Origin: Glossina fuscipes
Taxonomy: Eukaryota; Arthropoda; Insecta; Diptera; Glossinidae
Reading direction: 5' to 3'
Length of the DNA stretch: 64,000 nt
NCBI RefSeq assembly: GCF_014805625.2
Contig: NW_023998464.1
Span: forward strand, 2,239,560-2,303,559
Below, piece after piece: positions 11,420 to 22,604 of this stretch. The notes beneath the pieces are model-generated. The model worked only from the letters and a program-made list of their open reading frames with translations, was not told the origin of the DNA and did no database searches. Each line of letters opens with the position of its first letter. Positions within the stretch are counted from its first letter, which is position 1. Both the position numbers and the translations under genes were made by a program.

Positions 11420-12950
11420 TTCATAGTTAATCATAGGGACACTGTAGAGTGTCATGCAAAGAATTTTCCTCACAGACTGACGCAACGTTTTCTTGTTCGA
11501 CACAAAAACAAAAAGACGTCTTCATACTTTTAAAAGTGAAAACTTTTGTGCGTACGCACAGAAATCTTTTGAAAAAATCGTCAATATACGTTCAACACTC
11601 AGTCAATACAAACTGCATTATATCCACTCAGTTTACTCAGTTATTTTCATATTAGCTTACGTTGCGTTGAATCACTTTTGGCCAATTAGTTATTAATTAA
11701 TTGTATTTATTTCACATATACACACATTCACGTTCGCAAGTTTTTATTTTAAAATTCAATTAATTGTAGTTTGCGTAATTTCTGATTAAAGGAGAGAAAC
11801 TGATTACTAATCGCAGAGTTGAAGTTGCATTTCTTTGAAATATTTTAGCAATCACGCAAAAACTTGATTGTTTCGATGCTTGATTTTGCTTTTGCATTTC
11901 GAGACTGAATAATTCCGTTGCCCGTAGCTATTCGGAAAACCAATACGCTATCAGCGTTTCGCCATTTAATATGCAAACTATGATGGAGTGTTTCGCCAAT
12001 TACTACATTTCGCACGTCGCGTTTAGCTATGAAAAATTTTATAACAATTCTTTCACGTGATTGATTGAAAAATGAAAACTAGCTTTAACCGGAGAAGAGC
12101 TGCTGGTACTGGTAAGGCATCCATCACAAATTATGGCGAAAACTTCAGTTTTAGCGAAAATCGAAGTAAAGGTAAAGATATCAATAAAAAACATGCCAAA
12201 GCTGACGTCATGGATTGAATGTGTTCTGTACTTTTTATTTTGTTTCTAATAAAAAGTTTATAAATCTTAACACTTTACACGAAGCATGGTACACCTTAAA
12301 CGCGTTGAATGTGCAGATAACGTATGTATTGAATGGATGCGAAAATACTTTAAAGATAATGAGAAGATTTATGGTTTTAGCCAAGACTTTTTACCTCCGC
12401 GAAAGTGTGACTGATTTTCGATCAAACGAGAGATTTGTATGTTAAGATAATATGCCAGGGCTGAAAAGAGATTTTGTTAATTAACTACAAGACAAAACAA
12501 GACTCAAACGATTCGATTTCATATGCGCTCATATGAAAATCTTAATTTTGATTTATTCATTTGGCATGAAGCAAAAATGTATAAAACGGAATTTCTTATT
12601 AAGCGAAAGACTCTTCATTTCAAGGTAATTTCTTTAATTAAAATAAAACTATGTACACATGCGTCAATATCTCTTATTAGTCATTAACATACTGCCGGTC
12701 ATGACGTGCTCTCGTTGTACTTCATCATACTCAATCTTTTTTCTATATTTACCATACATAACAAGCATACTAACTTATTACTTTACTTGCTAATTAAGGG
12801 TTTCTTAACGATCGATGGCTATCAGCCTAAAAAAGGCCTTTTTTTCGACAATTTTTTTGAAATGGGAGAAAAAGTAATACAATAATAAAAGTGGAAAAGT
12901 TTATTACAACAATTCATTTTCGACTCATCGTGACTTTTTTAAGTTAAGAA
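11420..12950. other. Intronic stretch with no supported feature
   Basis: Two overlapping open frames near 11.45-11.70 kb and one at 12.2-12.45 kb show no recognisable domain. Sequence is otherwise AT-rich and unremarkable. Confidence 0.6.
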
Positions 12951-12959
12951 CTAGGTTAA

Positions 12960-13390
12960 GTACGACATAGGTAAATTACGCGCATGAAACAATGTTGCCT
13001 TAATGGACTTTAAAGAGTCCGATAATAAGAATAAGTGATAGACATCATTTAGGTTCTTGCAAACAACTCTGAGCGGATTAAACAGTTCATAATTATATTT
13101 ACATTGACTAAGCTTAACCAAGGTAAAGTGCCTAGAGAAGCGGTTGGGCACATTAAAGCTTATTTCACCAAGTAGTGCAGGCGAGTCAATAGCACCATTT
13201 ATTACTTTGATTACGAAGGAAACGCAAAGAACAAATCTACGTTTTTCGAGAGACGGTAAGGACAACAGAAACAACCTATTTTCATAGGGGGGAAGAGAGG
13301 GAATCGGACCCCAACCGAACAGTAACAGCTACGCAACCCTTCCTTCAAGATACTTTTAATTCAAGCGGTTCTGCGGCTCATAAAGCAGCT
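12960..13390 (-). pseudogene. Jockey-like LINE reverse transcriptase C-terminus, minus strand
   Basis: On the minus strand the frame reads GWGPIPSLPPYENRLFLLSL, LPSLEKRRFVLCVSFV, GEISFNVPNRFSRHF, YNYELFNPLRVVCKNLND and VYHLFLLSDSLKSIKATLF, ending in a stop near 12951. The order W(D/G)P..LPPYE.R...L..L..RR, FNVP.R..R.F, Y....NP.R..C..FN, hydrophobic tail is the post-palm region of jockey-like ORF2. The 3' two thirds is open; one in-frame stop is visible upstream of GWGP. It belongs to a family related to, but different from, the 7.5-kb copy. Confidence 0.7.
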
Positions 13391-13509
13391 GCTGGAAATT
13401 TAATTGAAAAAAAATATATATATAGTCTACACATCTACTGGTAAATGTTTAAAACAAGTAAAACATTGTAGTGAGACACGACCATCCATTAAATATCCTG
13501 AAATATTTA

Positions 13510-13738
13510 CGATGTGTCTCGTGTTTGCGCCACAACACGCCGGTATACCGAAGCTAATCAAAATGTATGAAAACGCAACACAGGAAAACAAGAAGGTCAG
13601 AAGGACAGGCAAGCTCGAAACTATTTTCTGAATCGACCGCCATGGTAAAAAGTGGGTCTGTCTAAAGCCGTTCTGGGTGTTGGAAATACCAGCGCAAACT
13701 TAATATACCGTCGTACCATGAGTGGTGTAAGGCATAAC
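13510..13738 (+). repeat. Family A repeat, copy 5 (5'-truncated)
   Basis: Shares CGCCGGTATACCGAAG..ATCAAAATGTAT, GGTCAGAAGGACAGGCAAGC, TTCTGAATCGACCG, GGCGCAAACTTAATATACCG and the end TACCATGAGTGGTGTAAGGCATA with the other copies. Confidence 0.65.
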
Positions 13739-14159
13739 AATCGATTATCTCATGCAACTATTCTTCCTCATTACCTTTCGTCAAAGATGTGCATCTAAAA
13801 ACTACCACTTTTACTGCAATTTTTAAAGGTGATTGTAATTCTATAGCTGCGAACTTATAATTAACACCGACAATCTTCACACTACACTTTTGATGTCCGA
13901 GTAGACGCTCAGACATCTTTAGGATCCCTTCAAACCTTAAAACTGCTGAACGCTCGCTTTTAAGTGAACATAAACAACACAAACAAACCGAAAGCCCTTG
14001 CAATTGTTTGTAGCTTTTTATATGAACGTGAGCGTTCTGCATCGTCATGTGTAGATAATAAATAAATGTAAATCTTCCCGCCCTGGATTCATTATAATAA
14101 TATCAGTATAAATTTTTATATGTTCTTCATCCATCATCCATCCATAATTTTTTGTAGAA

Positions 14160-14330
14160 GGACTTTAATCAGAGTTACGTTTTTCGTACTGCACTGATCG
14201 ATTCAGAATCATATTCCGAATATGTGTAGGTCTCTCAGCCTTCTATCTCTCTGTCTGATGCCTATTGGCCTTACATCGGTATGTCCGTCTGTCCTACGGT
14301 TCGTGATTTTTGAAATACACATATGTGACG
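14160..14330 (-). repeat. Family A repeat, partial copy on the minus strand
   Basis: Its reverse complement reads GGACAGACGGACAT, then GATTCTGAATCGATCAGTG, which lines up with the CTGATTCTTAATCGATCGGTG block of the 11.1-kb copy in the right order. Confidence 0.5.
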
Positions 14331-14339
14331 GGTTAGATA

Positions 14340-15270
14340 GGCTAAGTGACGAATTAGGCGACTCTCATATAATGTGAAATTTTCCGACAAAAATCGCTTA
14401 GAAATAAAATTCGATCATATTAAATTGATCTGAATTATTGCGAAAGATGAGTTAAATCTTTGAACCAACATGGTCGTTCCTGCGAAAAATAAAACTGCAT
14501 ATAATAAAAATATATTTTTAAATATTTTTAACATTTATTGGTAAACTTGGGTTTTGTTAATTTACCACCGACAGTGTTTGGCGTAAAATTTCGGCTGGCT
14601 AAGTCTATTCGTCCACTCTTTTTGGCGAAATAATGTTTGCGTTTAAAAAAATGTTATTAGTTGTAATAGTGTTATATATAGCTGTGGCCACACTTCGTTG
14701 TCCGCCTGGCTAGTTCAGTTAGTCTGTGTTTGTGTATTTGTTGGTCCGTGAAGTCGTCGTAAGTGAATAGATCCACATACACACGCGTCCACAATCACTC
14801 ACTTACTTACCCCATCCCCACGAAACCTTCTCTTCTTCTACTCGGAGAACATCTTTCAATTTGTTTTTATATTTTTACGTTACACTATTGTCATTTCTTA
14901 TTTTTACAATAAAAAAAAAAAAAAAATTCAAAACTTACTAGAATGTGTACATGGATTACTTCTGAATCGTAATATTCTAAACCTATCTTTTCATACAAGA
15001 GAATAATAGAACACGTTCAATTATGTTGCCCCCTCTTCTTCGTTCCGTTTGGCGTAAGAATATGTTTTCATTTTTTCCACATTAGGCGTACGTATTTACG
15101 AATTTATACACATACATATATGCTGACCTTTGTACGGGTACATATTTTCGTTGGGTTTGCTTGGCTTACCTAAAACCGTATATTTGTAGACTTAAACTGC
15201 AGTTTGTTCATCAAATCACAATTCGCTATTTACTTAATTCCTATTCGTCAGTATTTTACTGTTTTTAATT
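14340..15270. other. Intronic stretch with no supported feature
   Basis: AT-rich sequence with an A-run near 14.92 kb. No ORF, repeat or RNA structure of note was seen. Confidence 0.6.
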
Positions 15271-15296
15271 TACTTTAATTTAACTTCTTTTTCCCT

Positions 15297-15474
15297 GCGC
15301 GAGTGGCCGAGTAGGCAAAGAGTCTCGACTAGCAACTCAATGATCGTGGGTTAAAATCTCAAATGCTGTAGACTTTTTAATAAAGCCGATAGCGTTTGAT
15401 GCTAGTGGTTTAAGAATTTAATCTTAGAATTCACTCTTTGAGTAAATTAATAACAGTAATAATAATAACATAAT
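15297..15474 (+). mobile_element. tRNA-derived SINE with an I-like LINE tail
   Basis: The 5' half (15297-15370) is tRNA-like: an A box TGGCCGAGTAGG at 15304-15315 fits the RNA polymerase III consensus, and a decayed B box GGTTAAAATCT lies at 15349-15359, 33 bp downstream. The intervening GTCTCGACTAGCAACTC recalls a serine or leucine type tRNA. The acceptor stem does not close, so this is not a working tRNA gene. The 3' half (about 15376-15447) matches the 3' UTR of the LINE at 22100-22590: AGCCGATAGC at 15384 and GCTAGTG at 15401 have the same 17-bp spacing as in the LINE, and TTAGAATTCA follows in both. The end is TAA/AAT repeats. A degenerate flanking duplication (TTTAATTT..ACT..CTTTT) at 15274-15292 and 15476-15494 is possible. 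Such a composite is typical of SINEs mobilised in trans by a partner LINE. Confidence 0.75.
15304..15359 (+). promoter_or_regulatory. Internal RNA polymerase III promoter of the SINE (A and B boxes)
   Basis: The A box matches TRGYNNARYNGG at every position. The B box GGTTAAAATCT differs from GGTTCRANYCC at three positions, so promoter activity of this copy is doubtful. Confidence 0.6.
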
Positions 15475-15499
15475 TTTTAATTTGGACTACTTTTATTGG

Positions 15500-18400
15500 C
15501 ATCATGTATTCTTTTCAACTCTTTATCGAGTTACACTATCTTAAAGTGTCGAAAAAAAAGAGTTTGTGATTCTACCGCGACAGTCATCGTTTTCCGCGTT
15601 CTCCAAAGCAGACTGCCCCCATCTGATCTTTCGCGCCTCTTAATTGCGCTATTATGTGAGAGAAAATTATGAAAAGAAATACTGATTAGCGAAAGTCCGT
15701 TATTTTATGGGAAACTACTCTCTTGTAAATAGCCGACCGACCGAAATCCCTGACACGTGTTTACACGGTCGTTGCACTGCCTAAAAAAAGTTGAATTGAT
15801 AGAACATTCTGTCTAAAATCTTATTTACGTTGCAATATCTTATCTATTATCTTATCTTATCTTCCATATCATCTCAATTTGAAGCAGATTATGTCTGCGG
15901 CAAATTTTGCTCTAAATTTCATAACAAAATGCCCAAAATATGCTACGAAAATGTATTAAAATTGTCTTATTAAATTCATTTGCTTGCATAACCGCGCACA
16001 TCCAACTTTTTCAACTCGACCCATTATTTATGGCCATTCGTCTATATTGTAGGAAATAGGCCGTTAATAAGTTTTCTCGAAGCAAGCGTACAAGGTCAAT
16101 ATGTTCCCCCTATAATATTTAGAACTTTCGTAGGAAGGCTAACTGTATAATTTATGATGCTATTACGGCGTTGTAAGTAATTACACCTTAAACAGATTTA
16201 ATTTTCTATGCAGTTGTGTATCATTATTATTATACATATTACAACGCAGAAAATGTTTACATAACTGTTTTTTCATCTTAGTAAGTGGAGGAAATTGTAT
16301 AAATTGCTACTGTTGAGGGCCTTCTTTGTATATGCGTGTGTAAGCACATGTAGACAATGGCCAGCCTGCACATGTATTTACTTACGTAAAAATGTATATG
16401 TGTACGTACGTTCACAAGGTTTCGTAATAATAATTCACATAATAACGATTGTGAATTATTACTAGTTTAAGCTCCTTTTCCCTTATCCTTGTAGCGTGTG
16501 TACTGCTTACATCGCTACATATACCTACAAAAATACAAGCTTAAATTTGTGGATGTATATAGGCGATCTTATCTGTGCATGTCCGCTTTAGTAGAGTCCA
16601 CCAACAACATAAAACAGTACGTTACGCAAAGGTGACTCTCTTCACAATATGATTCTACAGTTCCGCTATAAGTTATGCTAAAAAGCGTATGCATGTGTAT
16701 GCCCTTCAATTATATACATAAAGCAGAAATTATATGTTTCCGTTTTTGAATTACTTGGGCAAAAAAAAAAAAAAATTAATTTATTGTGAATGGCCGACTT
16801 CCTTTTTTTTCTCTATTCGAACTCAGCGCTGTTTTAAAGGAAGACATCTCTCGTCATGCGGATATAATGCACATTTTTCTCCTAAAGAAAGTTATGAAAA
16901 TTTTGAAGGTTACCTAAAGAGCCCTTCATTGAGAGTGATACCCTTTAAAACTATAATTTCCAATTTCAAGTAAATTTTTTTGCGCGCTCGCATACGTGAA
17001 AGTATGCAGCATAATTTGCACTGTCAACATGCAGCGACTGACAATTCCTGAACGTTCGGAAATCATTAAAAAATTTTAACAAAGTAATAACTCGGTTGTT
17101 GTGGGTGTTCATCGTTTTTTTGTTCATTATACAAGCGCCTTTTGTTGTTGTTTTAGTGGTTTCGTCCGTACGCATAGTTGTCGTTACTAAAGCAAGAACA
17201 ACTCACAGGTTTTCCACGAAGGCAATCAGGCTATTGCATTCGAAATGGTATTTAATGCGCTGCGACGTCATTAAATTTTATTTCTTTCGAGATGAGGAGA
17301 GAGGCGCTATTGACGGCAAGGGCAACCGCTACAAGTCCATGTTATGTAGATTATCTGTATTCCAAGCCGAGATCGACGTTTGAGAAATATTTTGTGCGGC
17401 TTATAAGCCGAGCTTCAAAATGCGTTTAAAAGGAATCACAATTAATGAAGAAGCCTCAAGCGCCAGCCAAACATAATTTCGAAATAGGATAACTTGGGCA
17501 GGAATTCAAACTACTAACATGCTCACAACTATTAAAAGGACTGCCTGTTCATTTGCATTCACCCTTAGATAGCGAGAGTCGATTATAACATAGGATAATT
17601 TTCCGATCGATATAACATAACATCAAATGTCGTCTTTTAATGCACAAATTTCACGTCAATGATTAACAGGGGATATTTTTTGGAGGAGTAGTAAGATTTA
17701 TACTTTGAGACTTAGAATCTAAATTTTACTTTCCCGATCTTGCACTTACTTCAATTTCTGCAATTCAGATTGCGGATGTATATTCAGAAATTGCTATAGG
17801 AGGTCATATCAATGAGCATTGTGGAGGAAACATATTTATTGCAGTTGACCTGTGATGTGTATAAAGAACGTATACCTACCTCTTTGAGTGGTGGGTGGTA
17901 ACGTTAAACACACATCAAGAAAGTTATTAATTATAGAGATTAACAATAACGGTTTCTTGGCTTATGTTAAATATCACTGTAAGCCGATTAAAGGAATACT
18001 TGAGTTTCCTGCTTGAAAATTGTACTTGCGGTCAATAAACTTCATAACTGTACTGTTCGTATTATTTACTGAAATACCTTGATTATTATTTGATTGTCAT
18101 TAACGGAACTCATTAAAATTGACGCAAGCCCCTATTGGAATAAAATATTAAAAACTCGCTAATAGAAATTAAATTTTTCTCATAGTTCGCCTTTCAGACG
18201 GGCTTTCTATCGAATTACAGCCACAATCGATAAATTAACCTGTTTTTTTCGGCAAAATAATTTCTCTTCAGTGAATCAAACACTCTGCGATTTTTAATTA
18301 AATTACGATGATGTGGTCAGTTGAGTTACCCAGCATTCATCAGAAATATTTACCTACGCAGACGTAAGCGTATGTGCGAGCATATGTCCACAATAAAGCG

Positions 18401-21400
18401 TAAGTCCGTAAATGAATGTCACAACATTGTATGCTCAGTTTCATCTTTAATCACAAGTGGGAGAATGCACTTTTAGCCAAGTTTGTGTGCACAAAAACCA
18501 TCAACGAAATAAATATGTTGATGATGGTGAGTGAATTCGATGCTGTTGTGTTACTTCTGATCAATTTATGTTGCTTTTTTTGCCAATTTTTGTTCATTAT
18601 TTCAGCATCACATTATTTTGGCTTGCGCTGACGAATGAATTTTACATGAGCTAAAAGCTCAAAGCGGTCACTCGAAGTGACATCCGATAGCAAGCAAGAC
18701 ATTTTCACCTATGGCCAAGCAGAGTGTTTACTAAAGCGAGCTTCATGATTTGAATACTGTCAATTTGACAGCAAAGGTTGCATTTAGCTTTTGTCTTTTT
18801 TTTTTTTTTTTCTTCCTTAATTTTTTCAATCAGCAAGTGAGATATAAAGCATATTATTGGAAACTATGTATCGCTTAGTAAATTTCATTATGCCGCTTTT
18901 ATAGAACGTGTTGTTTGGGTAAACCTGAAAAGAAAAAAAATTAAAGATAATATCAGAAATAAAATCTAACTTTGCACTTGTGTCACCTAAAAGATCAACG
19001 TTGTCAGCGCAATTGTATTTATCGGCGAAAAGCTTACATTGTGGGCCGAATGCTGCGGATGCGGATGTTTTCTCATTTTTATTGCGAACTCCATTTCCGA
19101 ATTATCATTTATTGACTTAGCCAACTTATTGACCAACTTTCCAATGTTCCCTCCTAAGAGAGATTTTGTTGTGATCGCGTTTTATGTCTATTGAACTAGT
19201 CTGCACAAATGCCATACTAACGAGACCTGAAAGCTACTTTGGCAGCAATAATGTTCACAGTACATAAATTGTTAAGTAATTGCTAATATAGGAGAAGTGC
19301 TTCACTCTTCCTACTATTCGATAAGAAAAATTTGAAGTAAAATATTCATTGAACAGATTGTGTAATCGATTCACATAGTATTTCTTTAAACGAATACTCA
19401 AACATGTACAAACAAATAACGTCGTGTCTCTCCAACCGAATAACATTTCGTTCACTGTGTGTGATATGTGTCCAAGGGATGTATTGCACAATTGTTATAA
19501 AAATAGTTGTGCCTCGAACACCTGACCTGAAGACCCAAGTCATTCGGCTCAGTTAGTTTTTTTTTAGTTTTCCAAATGAGTGAACAGAAAATTCTATTTA
19601 AAAATTGTTTGTGCAGATGCACATCCTTAAGGAAATTTTATATTGATGAAACGACGACTTTTTATGTACGTGTGCGATAAAAGCATTTAAGCTTGATAGA
19701 GAAGCAGTTGAAAATGTACCACTTCCACAGACACCATCGACCTCAGCAACTCTTGAAAGCATTGAAAAAAGCCAAGCAGCTAGCATTGAGTAATTGTCGA
19801 ATAATTGATGAATTGTACGGGTGATTGGAATATTAAATGGGCTAAATAAATGAATTAAAAAAAAAAAAAAACGATTTACAATTCTGCAGCTTGCGTTCGC
19901 GAATCGTCAAAATCAGCACTATTCGGAAAGGTTTCCTGGTTTTTGCTTCAAGATATCTTTACTGCTGCGCATTCACATAAGTATTTGAAAATTTTTCAAC
20001 AAGACACTAACAAACAATATACTGAAAAGAGGTCACTGGCTCAAAAATGCACGAGGGACGTTTCGAAGGACGGAGAAGACAGAGAAATACTCTGCAGGGT
20101 ACGACACATATAAAGGCGGATAAATAAATATCTTCCTAAACCCTGTTAATTTGTGGTACAACGGTATGCGAAGATTTCCCAGATGAAACGGGAGTTTTCG
20201 CTCATTTGTACGATAATACGATAATTTTTACCAGTTTTAGTTTATAGTTTACTGCAATTAAAAATATTTGAAGACATGGTTTCTTTTTTCTTTTACATTT
20301 GTCTCTTTACACACAACAACTGATTGTGACAACATGATGTTATTGAAGGCTCAGCACACTTAGGCTGTTTCAGTGTGGTTAACCCGTGTGAAATAAAACA
20401 AAGCTTAAGCGTCAAGGAACACATAACTAATCATGTTAAGCTTTCGTGCGGTGATCGACAACGTTACTCGAATGATTTTCATTGATCGAACTAGTCAAGC
20501 GTTCCAACTCTGAAATCATCTGCTTACAGCATCTTTCACGCATTCCAGATGGAGCTGCCCTCGTGCTAATCATTTAAATCTTCGAATATTCAACTCGGAT
20601 CTGCTGCGATTTGCACGAATATTTGAAAAAACTAACGAAAGATTCCTAATAAAACACAAAGAAATACGCAACTTTTTTGTTGAAATGTTTGCATTCCTTT
20701 TATCTCCCCATACGTTTCCCTATATTTGCTTGCATATATTTCCTTTTTACGTTATTTTTGGTTTTTTTTCCCTTACATTTTGCAACTTTCGTGTACCGGT
20801 TAATGGTGATGGTAGTCTTTTGTTATTGTAATTTTTACTCAACCAATACCAGCGTCATCGTTCAACTACTGCAGTAGCATTACGAAAGTTAGAGATAAGA
20901 AAAATTGGAAAAAACCATTGCATAGAACTGGCGCTTTTAAGTCTTTTTAGCTTTTGGCATTTTCCACGTAGAATAAAAGATGCACTCGCATGAAAATGTC
21001 AGGAGCAACAATATAAATGGAACAATATCAACATCACCACCATCATCAACAACTGCTAAAAAAAAAAAATTGTGTGACGCTAAAAAAAAGAAGAAGTCAC
21101 TAAATGTCTTTTTCGTTCGTTCTTCTTTTTTTCTTTCTCCCCTTATTGTGTACTCAAACTCAAGGCAATATCTAAAAATAGAGGATAAGAGCACATGTAA
21201 CGTTATAGAGACATATAGGAATTTTAAGAATAAAGCTTTAAATCGTCATAGTCCTATTTTCATATAAATTTTTATCCCTAAGGGAATTCGAAACTAAACG
21301 AGATAAGCATTGTATTTTTGTCTAATAGAGATCCTTTGAGTGACTTTGGTCTCAGCAACTGCCATCAAACGATGTCACCGTAGTACGCGAAGTTTATATT

Positions 21401-21510
21401 AAAAAATAAAAAAGTTGTTTCAGTTAAACAAATTTTCAAAAAAAAAAGAATGAAGAATTTAGCCATAACTTAGTCTAGTATTTGGTTGGATGGGGCGAAT
21501 TTCAAGGAAT
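15500..21510. other. Intronic stretch with no supported feature
   Basis: Six kilobases of AT-rich sequence with homopolymer runs near 16.77, 18.80, 19.86 and 21.06 kb. A 95-codon open frame near 17.1-17.4 kb begins with a hydrophobic run rich in V, I and F, but has no family resemblance and no upstream signals. No gene is supported. Confidence 0.6.
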
Positions 21511-21519
21511 GCCCATTAT

Positions 21520-21745
21520 CGGCGGCTACGTTTATTTTGCCAAAGCATTCGCAACACTCAGAAAAAGATTTAAAAGGCAGATCTAAGTCTGTGCGTTTGT
21601 GTAATGTCTAAATGAAATATTCCATCCGACCATAGATACTGGTACGCAGGTCGGCATCGAAAATGAGTTAAATCGATGAAAGGAGATGCCTGTAGTATAG
21701 TGTAAACCAAAATCATTTCGATTCTCCCCCCCTATAAAATAAAGA
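21520..21745 (+). repeat. Family B repeat, copy 1 (decayed)
   Basis: Contains TATTTTGCCAAAGCATTCGCAACACTCAG, then further on TACGCAGGTCGGCATCGAAAATG, AAATCGATGAAAGGAGATGCC. These are the same landmarks, in the same order, as in the copies at 24.5 and 50.7 kb. Confidence 0.6.
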
Positions 21746-22086
21746 AAATTGAACATTTTTTGACGTTATTCCTATCGCGTAGCAGATAAAACTATAAGAA
21801 GAAGAGGCAACAACTTCACAACGTGACGTAGTCTAACGAACAAAAATAATATTTGCTACTACTAACAAGTAAGCATTCTGATCCTACATTCGGCTCAAAA
21901 TGCACTTGAGTTTGTGGATTCAATCGAAATATTGGTCAGACATGGGTAGAAATCATCATATAATATGAACACACAATGTACAGATTGATGCAGTTTATAA
22001 TTTGTGCGGCGTGCGGTGTGGTCATGAGAAGAATTCATTAATTGAATAATAGTTTCGGGAGTATATCCTAAGGTTAGATTGGATCA

Positions 22087-22099
22087 TAGTTTGCAGAAA
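22087..22099 (+). repeat. Left target-site duplication of the I-like LINE
   Basis: TAGTTTGCAGAAA, repeated exactly at 22589-22601 on the other side of the element. Confidence 0.85.
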
Positions 22100-22485
22100 G
22101 ATACATTGGAATAAAAGTTAAAGAGAAAATTGCAGAAGGAAATTTACAATACCATCATCAACACTACTCTTTTATTAACCCTCAATTAACTCGACCTTTA
22201 TATCCAACAAACGTTGAGAAAACCAAGATCCAAACATTTTCGAGAATTCGCCTTGGTCATACAATTGCAACTCACCAATGGATCCTGAAGAAGTCTTCTC
22301 CCCCAATCTGCTGTTGTGGACAAACTCTTACTATAAAGCACATTCTCTGCGACTGCCTCAACTTTTCATTGGCTAGAAGTATTGCATTTGGAACGATTAA
22401 GCCTTTGTACATTCTACAATCAACTTCAGAACAGAATATCAATTCAATATTTTACTTTATTAATACTACTAAGCTTATCATCTAA
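22099..22485 (+). pseudogene. C-terminal ORF2 fragment of the I-like LINE
   Basis: 128 codons and TAA, open throughout. Residues 51-55 read RLGHT, the conserved start of the domain after RNase H (RLRIGHT..TH). A cysteine-histidine cluster follows: Cys71 to Cys73, His81 and Cys86 in PPICCCGQTL..KHILCDC, matching the PP.C..C...LT.KHIL..C zinc-binding motif at the end of I and jockey ORF2 proteins. The reverse transcriptase, endonuclease and RNase H core were lost by truncation, so the fragment cannot act. There is no start codon of its own. Confidence 0.85.
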
Positions 22486-22590
22486 TATCCATTTATTTAA
22501 ATTAGAGCCGATAGCCTGTGTTGCTAGTGCTCAATGTCTTTTTTTTAGTCTAAGAATTCAATTCATTAGTCTAAAATTAAAATAATAATA
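22100..22590 (+). mobile_element. 5'-truncated I-like non-LTR retrotransposon (LINE)
   Basis: About 490 bp bounded by a perfect 13-bp duplication TAGTTTGCAGAAA. It contains the end of ORF2 (22099-22485), a 3' UTR of about 100 bp with AGCCGATAGC and GCTAGTG, and an AAT-repeat tail (AAAATAATAATA). Tails of short TAA-type repeats and lack of poly(A) are characteristic of the I clade. The stop codon that closes the frame upstream lies in the flanking duplication, not in the element, so the ORF remnant is open along its whole length. The insertion may be fairly recent. Extreme 5' truncation is common for LINEs. Confidence 0.85.
22486..22588 (+). other. 3' UTR and repeat tail of the I-like LINE
   Basis: AGCCGATAGC at 22506, GCTAGTG at 22523, a T-run, AAGAATTCA at 22552 and an AAT tail. 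The same blocks form the 3' half of the SINE at 15297-15474. In characterised LINE and SINE pairs this shared tail is the site bound by the LINE reverse transcriptase. Confidence 0.75.
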
Positions 22591-22601
22591 GTTTGCAGAA
22601 A
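22589..22601 (+). repeat. Right target-site duplication of the I-like LINE
   Basis: TAGTTTGCAGAAA, identical to 22087-22099. The first two bases could also belong to the TAA tail, so the duplication is 11 to 13 bp. Confidence 0.85.
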
Positions 22602-22604
22602 ATC

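Noticed and set aside
15297..15370. A functional tRNA gene on the + strand
   Set aside because: The A box is perfect, but the B box has three mismatches, the acceptor stem does not pair and the 3' side runs straight into a LINE-type tail. A SINE head explains it better.
20937..21267. Overlapping ORFs on both strands rich in Lys, Ser, Phe
   Set aside because: Low-complexity reading of A- and CAT-rich sequence, no domain.
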